Under the pieces are notes generated by a model. It was given only the letters and a program-made list of their open reading frames with translations. It was not told the DNA's origin and did no database searches. From an uncultured Cytophagales bacterium (GTDB lineage Bacteria; Bacteroidota; Bacteroidia; Cytophagales; UBA9547), in NCBI GenBank assembly GCA_945957555.1, contig CAMFLX010000005.1:37594-101593 (forward strand): a stretch of 64,000 nucleotides of DNA, read 5' to 3'. Numbering within the stretch: the first letter of the stretch is position 1; each line of letters begins with the position of its first letter. Positions 52,901-58,800 of the stretch are shown here, one piece after another. The translations under genes and the position numbers were made by a program.

Positions 52901-53806
52901 ATTTAAAGTTGTATTATCTGTAATAACACAATTCTTGATTCTTAACACACTATTCATTTGTGGCAGATCAGTTCTTCCCGTTATATAAATAAAAGTTGCT
53001 GTGGACGAATTTTTATAAAATTTACAATCTTGAAGACTTATCTTTCCTGAATTATAAACTCCCAAAGTTGCGGATCCACTATTATTATAAAATTCACACT
53101 CAATAAAATCTGTATTACTGTAAGTTATACTTGAAAGGGTAGACTTATAATTATAAAATAAACATTTTATAAACTTTAAATTATGTACTGGTAAGGATGG
53201 ACTACCAGTAGTACTAAAATTAATTAAGCCTATATCATTTGCATAAAACTTACAATTAATAACTTCAATGCTCGATTTGAAAAGAATATTTAATGGGCTT
53301 CTTCCTTTAAAGAAATTACAATTTTCGATTTTGATCTTGGTTTCTGGTAGATTGTCTTGAGCTGAATATTTTATAGAATCATTAATGGCAATTGCACCGC
53401 CATTATTAAAATCTGTGAATGAAAAACCATCTATTGATACGTTTGCCCCAGCAATAATATTAAGTGTCCCATAATAACAAGGTTTGTTGATTAAGGTGGT
53501 GTCGTTTTCTAAATCCCTAGCAAAAATTGTTTGTTCATTACCTTTAAACCCTCCAAACAATGAAATATTTTTTCTAATATTATAGCCATAAATAAGACTT
53601 TTAGGCAAATAAATTCCCTTTGCCACCCATATCTCATCCCCATCTATAGCCTTAATAATAGCAGAATCTAATGTTTTATAAGGCGTAAGCCAATTCGCTC
53701 CGTTTTCAATGGAACCTGTATAACTACCATTTACATACACCACCTTGGCTTGGACTAAGATGGGTGCTATCAATAATATCGAAAGGAGGAGGATATATTT
53801 TTTCAT
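37937..53806 (-). CDS. giant beta-helix/PKD surface protein with T9SS sorting domain (~5290 aa)
   Basis: 5289 aa from the ATG at 53804-53806 (signal MKKYILLLSILLIAPILVQA); a TTG five codons earlier overlaps the upstream stop. Residues ~25-690 form a right-handed beta-helix with POMP/pectate-lyase-like GGAI...C.F..N rungs. About 700-2270 is a run of PKD/Ig-like domains (FEWNFGDGNKSN, WSFGDGTSYLG, WTWNFGDGTGD). About 2285-5000 holds six super-units, each opening with a C-V-N...GSLR.A module, continuing as NosD-like beta-helix (NTIKGNQISNA-type rungs) and usually closing with a GxAxxGDxVxVF beta-sandwich. A final PKD-like part and a type-A sorting domain (~5210-5289: LTVNPNPVRTLAKI, PAGVYTFRL) end it. 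Probably a PorU-processed surface fibre or adhesin. The first ~2 kb is far more AT-rich than the rest. Confidence 0.9.
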   Translation of the reverse strand: MKKYILLLSILLIAPILVQAKVVYVNGSYTGSIENGANWLTPYKTLDSAIIKAIDGDEIWVAKGIYLPKSLIYGYNIRKNISLFGGFKGNEQTIFARDLENDTTLINKPCYYGTLNIIAGANVSIDGFSFTDFNNGGAIAINDSIKYSAQDNLPETKIKIENCNFFKGRSPLNILFKSSIEVINCKFYANDIGLINFSTTGSPSLPVHNLKFIKCLFYNYKSTLSSITYSNTDFIECEFYNNSGSATLGVYNSGKISLQDCKFYKNSSTATFIYITGRTDLPQMNSVLRIKNCVITDNTTLNSGIYSILLYVDNLLWQRNKGSNSWNSTDIFIENSSFIDNIDSSGTLLFSGSEYDQKKNNNYIKNCKFINNNRGKDRSILEIYKNGTEKVTLDGCEFYNNIGRNVFITNSNALDLIGCKFDSCVSYQNGGALNYSTTSTGLNIINSSFTRNRSYLSGGAIYLSGDGNTQIDHCAFTKNFSNQSGGAIRTSLNGVSDNLMLSNSVFKSNYAKINGGAASFQGYNRTINNCVFDSNYVDITNASSYAGAIELYGVVSKVNNCIISNNLASSHPAFTHYGYCYVNNSTIYNNQVMGKLSYEVLFTATQINNCIITSNKLGLNSKITSLGAWIKYSNIQGGYSGEGNTDLDPKFVDAPNGNFRLTCASPLINRGNNSYVPDGADLDGKVRIFGSTVDMGAYEFPQDPATATAPPTVNFSISNTNACKSEVLTFGNTTSPFEGTQFEWNFGDGNKSNEPTPSHAYTQSGTFTVTLKATNACGANATLTKQITIKPSFAPSIAVATVVCPSGQSEFSTDAQCTGLTWSVLGGSITSGQGTKNIAVQWGDGSTGNGKVTLNVDNCGAGFCNVPVSIEIPIIPTIFEVQGNTKPCQDGLETYTVNLKDASPSTLYTWQVVGGTLSGSTSTGYDLTSMGITWASNVTLGKVILTTYNELLKCGGTDTLTVAVRPKFKVAGTDKVCTASQNTYTTNPTGAFHWSVSGSNSIVSATGLATWGATAGKYFVVAQPTLAADYCNAKDSLQVEVIKVPVVQSITGAQEVDSLSTQTYLATVSSTDVQYNWQVTGGQNVGSSGNQVLVSWTGNKPYKVGLTVTTKTGSCTSPLVELPVKTNFVYKISGKDTICINSPQTYTSNTDTSFTGEVFTWSGGVGTANTNSYSVSFTEPGYQYVNLKVQRGLKETTAQKKVLVKAAYTGLSISGATEIAPTGGGTYSYTVSNPNTIAYTYIVKGASTSSQNGNVITVTWGNTEPFNITLNGTVPGNSCTGVPVVLEVSKAPTIENKIISTANACLNASVTYSFSKDRYTSNLQWSISGGGTITATGDADIKVLWGSTTGNYTVTLKYDRFGAQTATLPVTVNPLPNPVIADQTICGVTPTGLSTTSSYTAYAWTLEDDAFTSNLANPSVTKEGLYKVTVKDANGCEALTSKYIKQIPLPEVNIFTEQQDTYCQTANGTSNITLKTLEGNAYQYQWSLNGAPITGANTSTYNFVLSLATPIVQKYSISTSVGVCLKTVEKTFQVIPISQCGGVNSCTEPVVSFTVNSTCQPYSFTNTSADQDQSSWSFGDGTSYLGANPPAKTYSTVGIFDVYLSRKCQYTSTKVEVPAVAIFKLESPGCNGKTLNFKDYSANIPGLKIESWTWNFGDGTGDVNKTDGGTGKDLRDISHTFNIAKSYVVSLTVRAKNSKGVLCTHTSTQTVKITASPAIDFIIQSAGCTSSVYSFTDNSTIATDGAKYLWTFQTGSTSTSRNTAFDYTVAGSKTVQLEVTDLWGCKSTLSKPLTVVTPLVKGKIAVSGELLLCNGKTVTLSSPSGSSYIWRNGKTQVATTATYIASAGGKYTVTYSNPTCSITTDTVEVIDYKVNAVISGTNKVCTGNTIALNTGLFDTKYSFEWKFKNTPLANSGSGLYINEAQLKDAGSYTITVKDNNNACVVSLPSFKVDVFTNPSKPVVSSDNSNVCYASSFSLSTSANTTGYSLQWLKNSQNTTGTTNPYKISNVDESATANYQLQITDNVSACTAISDPIYIKVYPQLSVTVKGDALICEKYPFALNTELNNSDFDFDWMRNGTSLGYNNNKYSLSSIALTDTGKYTVKISSKGTTNYAGCATVSAPFSVAVKAGPAEPKITGPDEFCQNTEITLTSSVNTNIKWGTGETTQSIKVTLGGSYTVTATNTTTGCTLSSTKSVLQNPAPNFSFYPAGIYERCGSDKIAFTGLASYPYYQWYVDGVKFRSPNKDLYPTKSGAYTLEVKTDKGCVGLSDTMFITSLECPCYVTNTKDAGDGSLREAINCSNSKEGKDIIKFAITENGGVGPFTISPLTALPTLTDSVSIDGFSQSGEGQYDIIIDGSTYAKNALTLDYTLANCRIAGLVFNKFSNAITLKPLVNNNLIEKNRFVLNTGNSIELSNNCNYNRVNLNTFETTGNAIALISESQNNTIEGNIITAAQIGVGVFNKSKANTIKGNQISNALENGLLIYTGSSLNLIKGNTIGASKLNGISVESNSKRNTLDSNYIGTNTAGANLANTKSGINIAVGSDSNTVSRNTIAHNLEQGINAEANALVINNNDLSTANQKFGILSKGSNNLISYNVVNNQPEYGISVNSSSVVLRNTLKNNTKGGIYVTASNNKISKNTISNTSVSVKAIDLHFSALPAANAGKTPASFGTYRRSTTGGIVLKGTSVANDSVEVFYNNNLAQQALAYVGATKTNAAGIWELEIPSGNYFDPNARNYYVNTATTTINNTSELSNPFASGCFNCICLVENVNDLGQGSLRAAVDSAHTGKCLVVNFNITTPDTINLLTPLRDIKVPVTVNGVKGSTDPAIAIKGNGTGIGFNILNEGVNVNNLSFANWYSGISLKNDYALIDHNNVVHTKFPVTVTGNNNTLKGNCFNCNQTGTNTYISDTAVVIRGNNNILGQIGEGNKIINASSIGIKVDKGTGNQLLYNSLVDNPTAIKLINNGNKNHAAPTSLVGSLVGTSASISGKAQAGDRVQIFLSDLVSVQTANPFVIETTADATGTWSTPIPSTWLIPNNNTYFVTTATHTDGTSELSEIVRVGNVPQICYVTNTLNLGKGSLRTAVDCANNAGKGSSGTNAHIVFQLSNTMNTIDLASGLTVTNNFGVLIDPTAQIPVTLTTSNATPTAFTWASSNLSLINLNFDKFSKTLVSSGNNANISNNQFNTYTTAVSFTAGSQTIASNYFANGSAALVLQNGTANINQNIFGAFKDGTDAAITDKAIQIRTSPSTTLQGNTFKNIANQAILATKSQNVTLVNNTFTGKVGGTLEAIKLGSTQSINVSNNTLNQYVTGILLDTVTNGNITLNTLKTISTTGLDLKNTKNIHISQNTVEGLSKTGKPINLHYSAASVSNNAKTFPKVESITYFRGKLMVYGKAEPYDHIEVFASSNGIDLKTYLKTLTADQFGKWTYEESMKVTEVADHYYRATAVEDAPTRNTSEASDSIHLKLKVCPVLNTADAGPNSLRGAITDANNSVCNYIMFEIGTGAATIAPTTTLPVISAPYIIIDGTSQPGYVNQPLITVSSANQSFAFKSLNTPTFNIHGIHTLGYDTAIIVQNTAHHLVSLGTYENFNDIGILDMSNASIDGSIDSNRFIATNAQTFIDTQVDDLLITNNTLQGNFGTAIKVQADGNKLQSNKIEYNGTGTGATAISIANAKQSNVEFNEIKSAAFGIKTMQTQESYINNNTINDSLHLKMKLGISLEQSTRDTLFGNKIENAAIGLKAKGFANMNVAFHQFVKIDTGMLCLTGAQSTLSGNVIKKIQTGVILDQVNRSKLESNRIFDIATIGVLLKNTSTQDTLVQNLIGGEVASSMRYNEGLGIKIENASNHRIGLKDFGNTLFHNKKGGIIVNGGSGNSITYNSIFENDKTKARPTAYAIKLENNGNLNKVKPSFTGHKLNAAKDSLILFGTSQAGDSIHLYNGKGGYEEARVWFGSGKADGTGKFAVQVNPKIKLKDLLATSTLYLTTTGTDAANNTSPLSDMYIMGDCYVTSLADTNDNDYPLANSLRMAVKCANVQNENVGIFYSVDQFDEKNVKLQGTLMSLKNSHGVHYQGINTLTDQGIVGIDFDTKINTDTLAWYIDPLQGPSSFDHLKIINWKSGVKFDADSQRIVHFTANNMANASMYFTENTQQSVVDSAAITSGNTAIRFLPGAQQIQVRASTFEGLSHALYTSDTSAAIGLSYNTFKNNKDYNIALQNAGGWVINNNTFESDDSHGLKAIELGSSTKLYIFANQFIADTTASGNPLDVLTLQSSDSINVSFNQFTLPNKETAIRLYNTTSSIADSNSVWVKGGNAFSLQASARNQFAGNSILVNQKDAFELQSSDYNQISRNRVVGTSKNVKCIKLNYGSVQESNEGIPTPKFKPSPLSHSIKVVNKRRGLFVTGEAQSGDSVEVFFSDSTYASMNNYIGTAYTNTNGAWELLIPRQYYKKDTVSWYHVVATATNANRSTSETDSVYHIPPQTAKFYVLNRFNDGPNTLRDALRQVDSCDLKAYVIFRIGGNTPYRIQLDSLLYPVNSVNGFIMDGKTQLVCDSADYADKRIFVECAAIDTAYALVMTPLSDSSTIASMWFANAQKGLKIENNSNKLDDLHLITEDASVKGDTALWITGNKNKLTKSSILGYQQGILIDGKIEGTKVYLDTLDSVKVGLTLRNQAFKNTIDSCVFINTDSIGYFVDRTAGTANFLKSSTFGAQDKPVKGTAVWLDGARSQTVTKNRMAYLANTSDTTLATGILISDTASFNSIINNTIGLDKIAQRIFKGWNIQLQGIDVQHTTRNNFITANTLVGASEGAIKIRFSEASLISNNIIGDTSGKDQYQIGAFGVRIDSSNNETLENNSIVGFDSSGIEVKHGDYITMSRNIVYSSKSSAKGIDLNVDNADSSNVIGKKVIQSPVIENVILLDTSNMTLSGTTYYPSVTVDIYEGYKGKNQAFKYVNTVTSDANRVWTYQLKRTNFAFDKSNYYVAQLKRPEGRSSELSVSVVKEGLLCDLGQLSNWSLIDDYYHPCPGPAFNIAASLGADLKYLWTKTPLDTANKQVLTDTVSAIAIKDSSYHLKLRVSDQFGCSVQDTALLDFKTLPFKPDFLVASEVFTDDTIVVIDVSKGRDNNKFEWSTTGGTVIPTSQDTIVGPDGKTYPKDRVVQLQFLEKGDYTIKQRSSLEGCYYDLEKTITVEDKKGQKKGDEPVIPEMEELTVNPNPVRTLAKIHALVADKDPVDLQIVSSTGVVLENIRLSGKSEYKLELPVSVPAGVYTFRLMTHYKTLIQKVIILN

Positions 53807-53817
53807 AAGCTGATGTA

Positions 53818-55866
53818 TCAATATTTTACTTTTACTATTGGACTTAAATAGGAAGACTTATTGTCGAAATAGGTGGCTTGCACCTGATACGTGTACTCTG
53901 TATTGGGCGTTAGGTATTTATCGTAAAACTCACGCATGCTACCTGATACAAATTCGTAAGTTTCTAACACCTGACCGTTCTTCGCCCTGAAGATCTTGAA
54001 ACTCTTGGCATTGCCCTTGAACTCCCAAGTGAGTTTGAGCATTTTGTTGGGGCGGCTCACCAAAGTTTGGAGGTTTTCTACCTTCTGAGGCAGAAACTTG
54101 TCCATTTGTTTGATGCCTACGGCATTTTTCACTTCAGATTTCAAACCTGAAGAATCTTCTGCCACCAGTTTGTAATAATAGCTTTCGTTGCTCTTGGTCA
54201 GGGTATCAAGATACTCCTTGATCTGTAAGCTGTCTCCTCTAAAACGTGCTTGCGCCATAAAGTCAAAGTCAAATTTAGACTTGCGGTACAGCGTTACTTG
54301 GTAGAGGTCTTGATCGAGACCCAGTTCCCAATTCAAGCGAATGCCTTTGATATCCACCACATAGTCAGTGAAATGCGGTGCGGAGGGTTTGATCTTGTCT
54401 GGGATTTTCACCGCGATGTATTTGCCCAAAGCCGAGGGATTGAAATGCAAATCAATCGCCGAAACGGCATAATAAATCTTTTTGTCGCTGATCTTTTTGG
54501 GTAGAGTATCTACAAATACCGTGTCATAAATATGTCCTTCGGTGATCCTCAACGGTTCTTGGCGTGGGCTATAGGTTTTAAAAACACGGTAGCCCAGAAA
54601 ATCTACTTCTTTATTGCGTTTCCAACGGATGGTGACAATATAGTTGGTATCGCAAACCCCATAGGTCATCTCTACTTTGGCAGGCGGTATGGAGTCTACC
54701 AAAAATACGCCTTTGAGCAAGGAACACAAGGAATCTCCGCCTTGACCATAAGCACACACACGGTAGTAATTAGAAGAATTTTCAATCTTGCCATCTTTGT
54801 ACGTAAAGGTATTACCGTCTATGGGTTTGGCATTGATCTTTTTATAGACACCTTCGCCCGTATGGGACTTGAAAACGGAAAAACTTTTTACATAACCTTT
54901 ATCGGCCGCATCCATGATCCACTTGAGTTCGATCTCGTTTTTGTTCAGGTTCAAACCTTGAGAGATATAAGGTGCCTGCTCCAAGTACCGTGTCGATTTC
55001 ACAGCCAAAGGCTCACTGAGCTCACTTTCTTGCTCGAAGAAATTGACAGAACTGGCCTTGTAGTAATACATTTTCCCATAACTTTCTACTGTATCGGTAT
55101 GGTCTATAAAATTTGAATAGCCTGTTCCACCTATGGTGGTAATAGGCCCTTTGTTTACCTTGACATATTTACCTTTGGGTGCATCGGAACGGTACAGGTT
55201 ATAAGAAATCGTTCCAAAATACGAATCTTCGACCCATTTCACATTCACCTCCATGGCTTTTTGTTCTTGGCTTAAGTTAAAGGGTTTAAAGATTTTGGTG
55301 GGTCTGGACATGTCTACCAATTGTGCTCCTAAGACTTTATCTTCCGTAGGGGACTTTAAAATATATAGGTAAGTCTTGCCCGGGGTAGTCGTTTTGTCTT
55401 CGTAATATACACCTAGGTTTTGCGCAGACTTATTGCTACTCAGTAAATAGTACAAGTTAAAGATGAACATGTAGTTCACCCCATTGGGCTTATCGGATGC
55501 TTCTTTTAAAGACTTGGGCTGATTGCGGTAGTTTTCCACAAAATCAAGCCCAAACTGTACATCAGTCGCCGTTTTAGCATCGTTGGGGGGCACTTCATTG
55601 AGACGCAGTGGTTGGATGGGCTTTGGATTCACCTGAACCATATTGGATCTCGATAATGTACCGTTGGCATTCTTAGAGATTTCAAATCGATAAAGGTTAT
55701 ATCCTCCCAGGTAGTGTTTCACATATACCTCAGAACCCATGGGAATCCACTTGATCTTCACCGTTTTGGTATCTGTTTGCAAGAGTAGGATCGTGGAGTC
55801 TTTAGCCGCTTGCAAACAGAAAAATGCCAAAAGAAAAACGATGCTGTAAAATTTTATATTCTTCAT
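53818..55866 (-). CDS. exported fibronectin-III-repeat protein
   Basis: 682 aa with a signal peptide (MKNIKFYSIVFLLAFFCLQAA). About six Fn3-like domains follow at roughly 25-180, 200-300, 305-395, 400-490, 495-590 and 595-682, recognised by recurrent W-strand and tyrosine-corner patterns (VKIKWIPMGSE, NLYRF; TIRWKRNKEVDFLGYRVFKT; RLNWELGLDQDLYQVTLYRK; LKLTWEFKGNAKSFKIFRA). No enzyme domain or T9SS tail is seen. It lies 2 bp after the stop of the 1573-aa gene and 11 bp before the giant's ATG, so all three are almost certainly one transcript. It is probably a structural or adaptor partner. Confidence 0.85.
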   Translation of the reverse strand: MKNIKFYSIVFLLAFFCLQAAKDSTILLLQTDTKTVKIKWIPMGSEVYVKHYLGGYNLYRFEISKNANGTLSRSNMVQVNPKPIQPLRLNEVPPNDAKTATDVQFGLDFVENYRNQPKSLKEASDKPNGVNYMFIFNLYYLLSSNKSAQNLGVYYEDKTTTPGKTYLYILKSPTEDKVLGAQLVDMSRPTKIFKPFNLSQEQKAMEVNVKWVEDSYFGTISYNLYRSDAPKGKYVKVNKGPITTIGGTGYSNFIDHTDTVESYGKMYYYKASSVNFFEQESELSEPLAVKSTRYLEQAPYISQGLNLNKNEIELKWIMDAADKGYVKSFSVFKSHTGEGVYKKINAKPIDGNTFTYKDGKIENSSNYYRVCAYGQGGDSLCSLLKGVFLVDSIPPAKVEMTYGVCDTNYIVTIRWKRNKEVDFLGYRVFKTYSPRQEPLRITEGHIYDTVFVDTLPKKISDKKIYYAVSAIDLHFNPSALGKYIAVKIPDKIKPSAPHFTDYVVDIKGIRLNWELGLDQDLYQVTLYRKSKFDFDFMAQARFRGDSLQIKEYLDTLTKSNESYYYKLVAEDSSGLKSEVKNAVGIKQMDKFLPQKVENLQTLVSRPNKMLKLTWEFKGNAKSFKIFRAKNGQVLETYEFVSGSMREFYDKYLTPNTEYTYQVQATYFDNKSSYLSPIVKVKY

Positions 55867-55868
55867 TG

Positions 55869-58800
55869 TTATTGAACCGTCATTGTATAGTTAACCACAG
55901 AATTAGGAGTCGTACGCCCTGGCAAGAAATAGCCTAGCTTATAAGCAATGCTTTGAATACTTGCAGGCAGGGCAGGTGCTGTACCACCATTGACCAAGGT
56001 ATCCACAGTGGTTTTCTGAGTTGCCGAAGTTGTATTCGCAATCAGCTTACAGTCCACGTTGAGCGCCGCACTTGAGAAATATACAGGGAAGTCTTTGTAA
56101 TCATTGGAAGTGTACATTACTCCAGAGAGACTGTAGGTCGCTACCCGAATGGCAGGAGGTAAAATTGCATTGCTCGTCGTTTTGATAGGGCCATATTCCG
56201 TCGCTTCGAATTCCTCTATGGCGGTCTTCACATTTTCTGCATTACCAGCCTTAAAGGATTGGCTCAGTACAGGTTGATTCGCACTATTCACGGTGGATAT
56301 GTTATAATAGGCCATCTTCTCCGCAAAGTTATTGAACTTGCTGGTTGTGAAGTCATACTCAAGCACCGCATAAGGCTTGAAAACGCCTAAATTCCCTTGT
56401 ACGGTACCATCTTGGTTTGCAATCGTATCTGTCTGCGCCGTACTGTTTACCTTCATGATCTTCAGGGTATAGGTCTTCTCATTGCTCAGTAAACTACTAG
56501 GCAGGTCAAAAGTAATGTTCTCTACCCCCGGAGTCAAATTCACCTGAATGGATCTATTTTTAGCAATCACCTGAGTACCCGAAAGAATCTGTAATTCCAA
56601 AATAGTATTAGTTGGCAGAACAAAAGCCTTTCTAGGTACTGAATTGAGTTTTACATAACCCTTATTGCTCTCTGTTCTGTAAAAATTCTTCATGTCTGGC
56701 ATTGGGTAGGCATATTGCACATTATTGAGCTCTATAATAGCAGGCTCCAGATAAGTTTTGAAGGTTTCCTTACGGTTTTCATAAGCACTGGCGTTTCCAA
56801 AATTAGACCAATTGTCTCCGCCACCTTGCTCTATGCGCACGGTAACTTCCACAGTAATTTCCGTTCCTTCTGGCAATACCTCTTTGGGCAAGAGGGTCAA
56901 TACATCATTATTAGGACTCCATGTGGCATTGTAAGGAATGGCTTTTTTGACACCATTTAACATATACGTCAAGGAAACATCCCTATTTGCATCTACATTG
57001 GAGCGCAAATGTGCAGTACCTCCACCCTCTTTGGGCAAATCAAACTCCACCCGTATCGGTTTGAGGAAATTGACTTCTATTTTTGAATTGACAGGTACTG
57101 CACTATCCCCATCACTAGGCCTAATGTAATCTATATATTTGACCGTTTTATCGTCTTCATTAGTTTGGCAGACATCGCCAAAGTTTACATGTGCATGACC
57201 AGAAAGAGAGACTCCAAAGAAATCCAAGATTTTAGTAAGTACCCCTAGGTCTATTTTAAAGAAGAACCGTCCTTCAAAGTAGGTAGGTCTTGGTAATTGT
57301 GCAAAAATAGAAGCACCTAGCTCTATCCCACCCAAAGAATAGTTTTTACTCTTATAATAGACACCCATGCCTACATTAGCATAGACAAAGGCCTGACCTG
57401 TAGCATACCAACCTCTAAAACCTCGCTCAGCATCTCCCAAATTGGAACATTTTACGACCTTATTGGCCTTGGAAAGGAGGATATCAAAGCCAGCTTTAAA
57501 GGTTGCGTTGAAAAAACAGCCCAAATTATCATCCCAGAGTCCTGCTCTATAATCCTTACCGATGCTGATTCTGGCCCCAAAAGACAAACCTATGGCATCG
57601 TTGATCAAAGTCTGGTCTATGGTGACTGAAGGTCTTATATCTCCAGGAATATCAGAATCTATAGAGGCCATGGCTGGATTAGGCAATCTGCCCGCGCAGA
57701 AATAAGACCTCAGTTCAGCAAATTTAAGTACGGTGACGGAGTTCATCTTCGCTGGCGTACCTGCCCATACATACCACATACTCGGCGAGAAGTATACATT
57801 CACCTGAGCCGCCTTGTTTTTGGTATCCATAGTACCTTTAATGATGCCCAAGTAGTCTATGTACATTCTGAAATCGCCGATGAAGGTTTTTTCGGGCACT
57901 CTGTATTGTGTAAACCAAGTAAGGCCTAAAGCTCCGATTTTGTCTGCTTGAGGATCCTTTTCGTTCACATCTGTATTTTCGTCTTTCTTCACATCTTTGG
58001 CCTCAACTTTTACTGGGGTGTTAAATACACTTACATAACCCCAAAGTGCGACCATGGCTATGCCACCACCTGTATTGAATTCTATACCAAAAGTAATGTT
58101 TCCGTTAAATACGGCCTCATTCCCCAAAGATTGTATGGTTAAACCTGCCAATACTCCCAAATGAATGTTAGGGTTGGGTCTGTATACATTACCAGAGACC
58201 GTTTCACAGTTAACTGTAGATTTTTGAGCTGCAGGAGTTGAAGAAGTACCTGTGGAGTTTGTACCTGAATCCGTACCTTGAGCGGGTGGTGTAGTAGTTG
58301 AAGTATTTGTACCAGTGCTTGTGGACGGCGTGGCAGTTGTATTATTACTAACAGTAGGATTGGGCACATCATAAGAAAGCTTCATGCGAGAATAAATACC
58401 CCCATTGAAACCCGCGATACCAATACCAGTACCTATAGGGATCGGCATCGGGAATGTCACTGCCGCGTCTACGAACCAATATCTAAAAGACACTTTGGTA
58501 TCTATAGAATCGACTTCCGCAGTGCTTCCATCGGCTGGTAAGGCATCTGCTTGACCATCTTTAACCAACTTAGGTGCATATTGTGTCTGATCTACAAAGG
58601 AACTTTCACTGGCGGTTACCTTACCAAAGATGGCTGCAGCCTCCACGGTAATCTTGTCTACCAAGACCAGCTTGAGCTTGCCACAGAATCCTTTACCCCA
58701 AACAGGGTCGTCTTTGAAAATATCCAAAGTCCCATCTATACTAAAGGAACCTTGCTTCACATGAAGATCCAAATGGCTCAACTCCAAATAATCAAACTTC

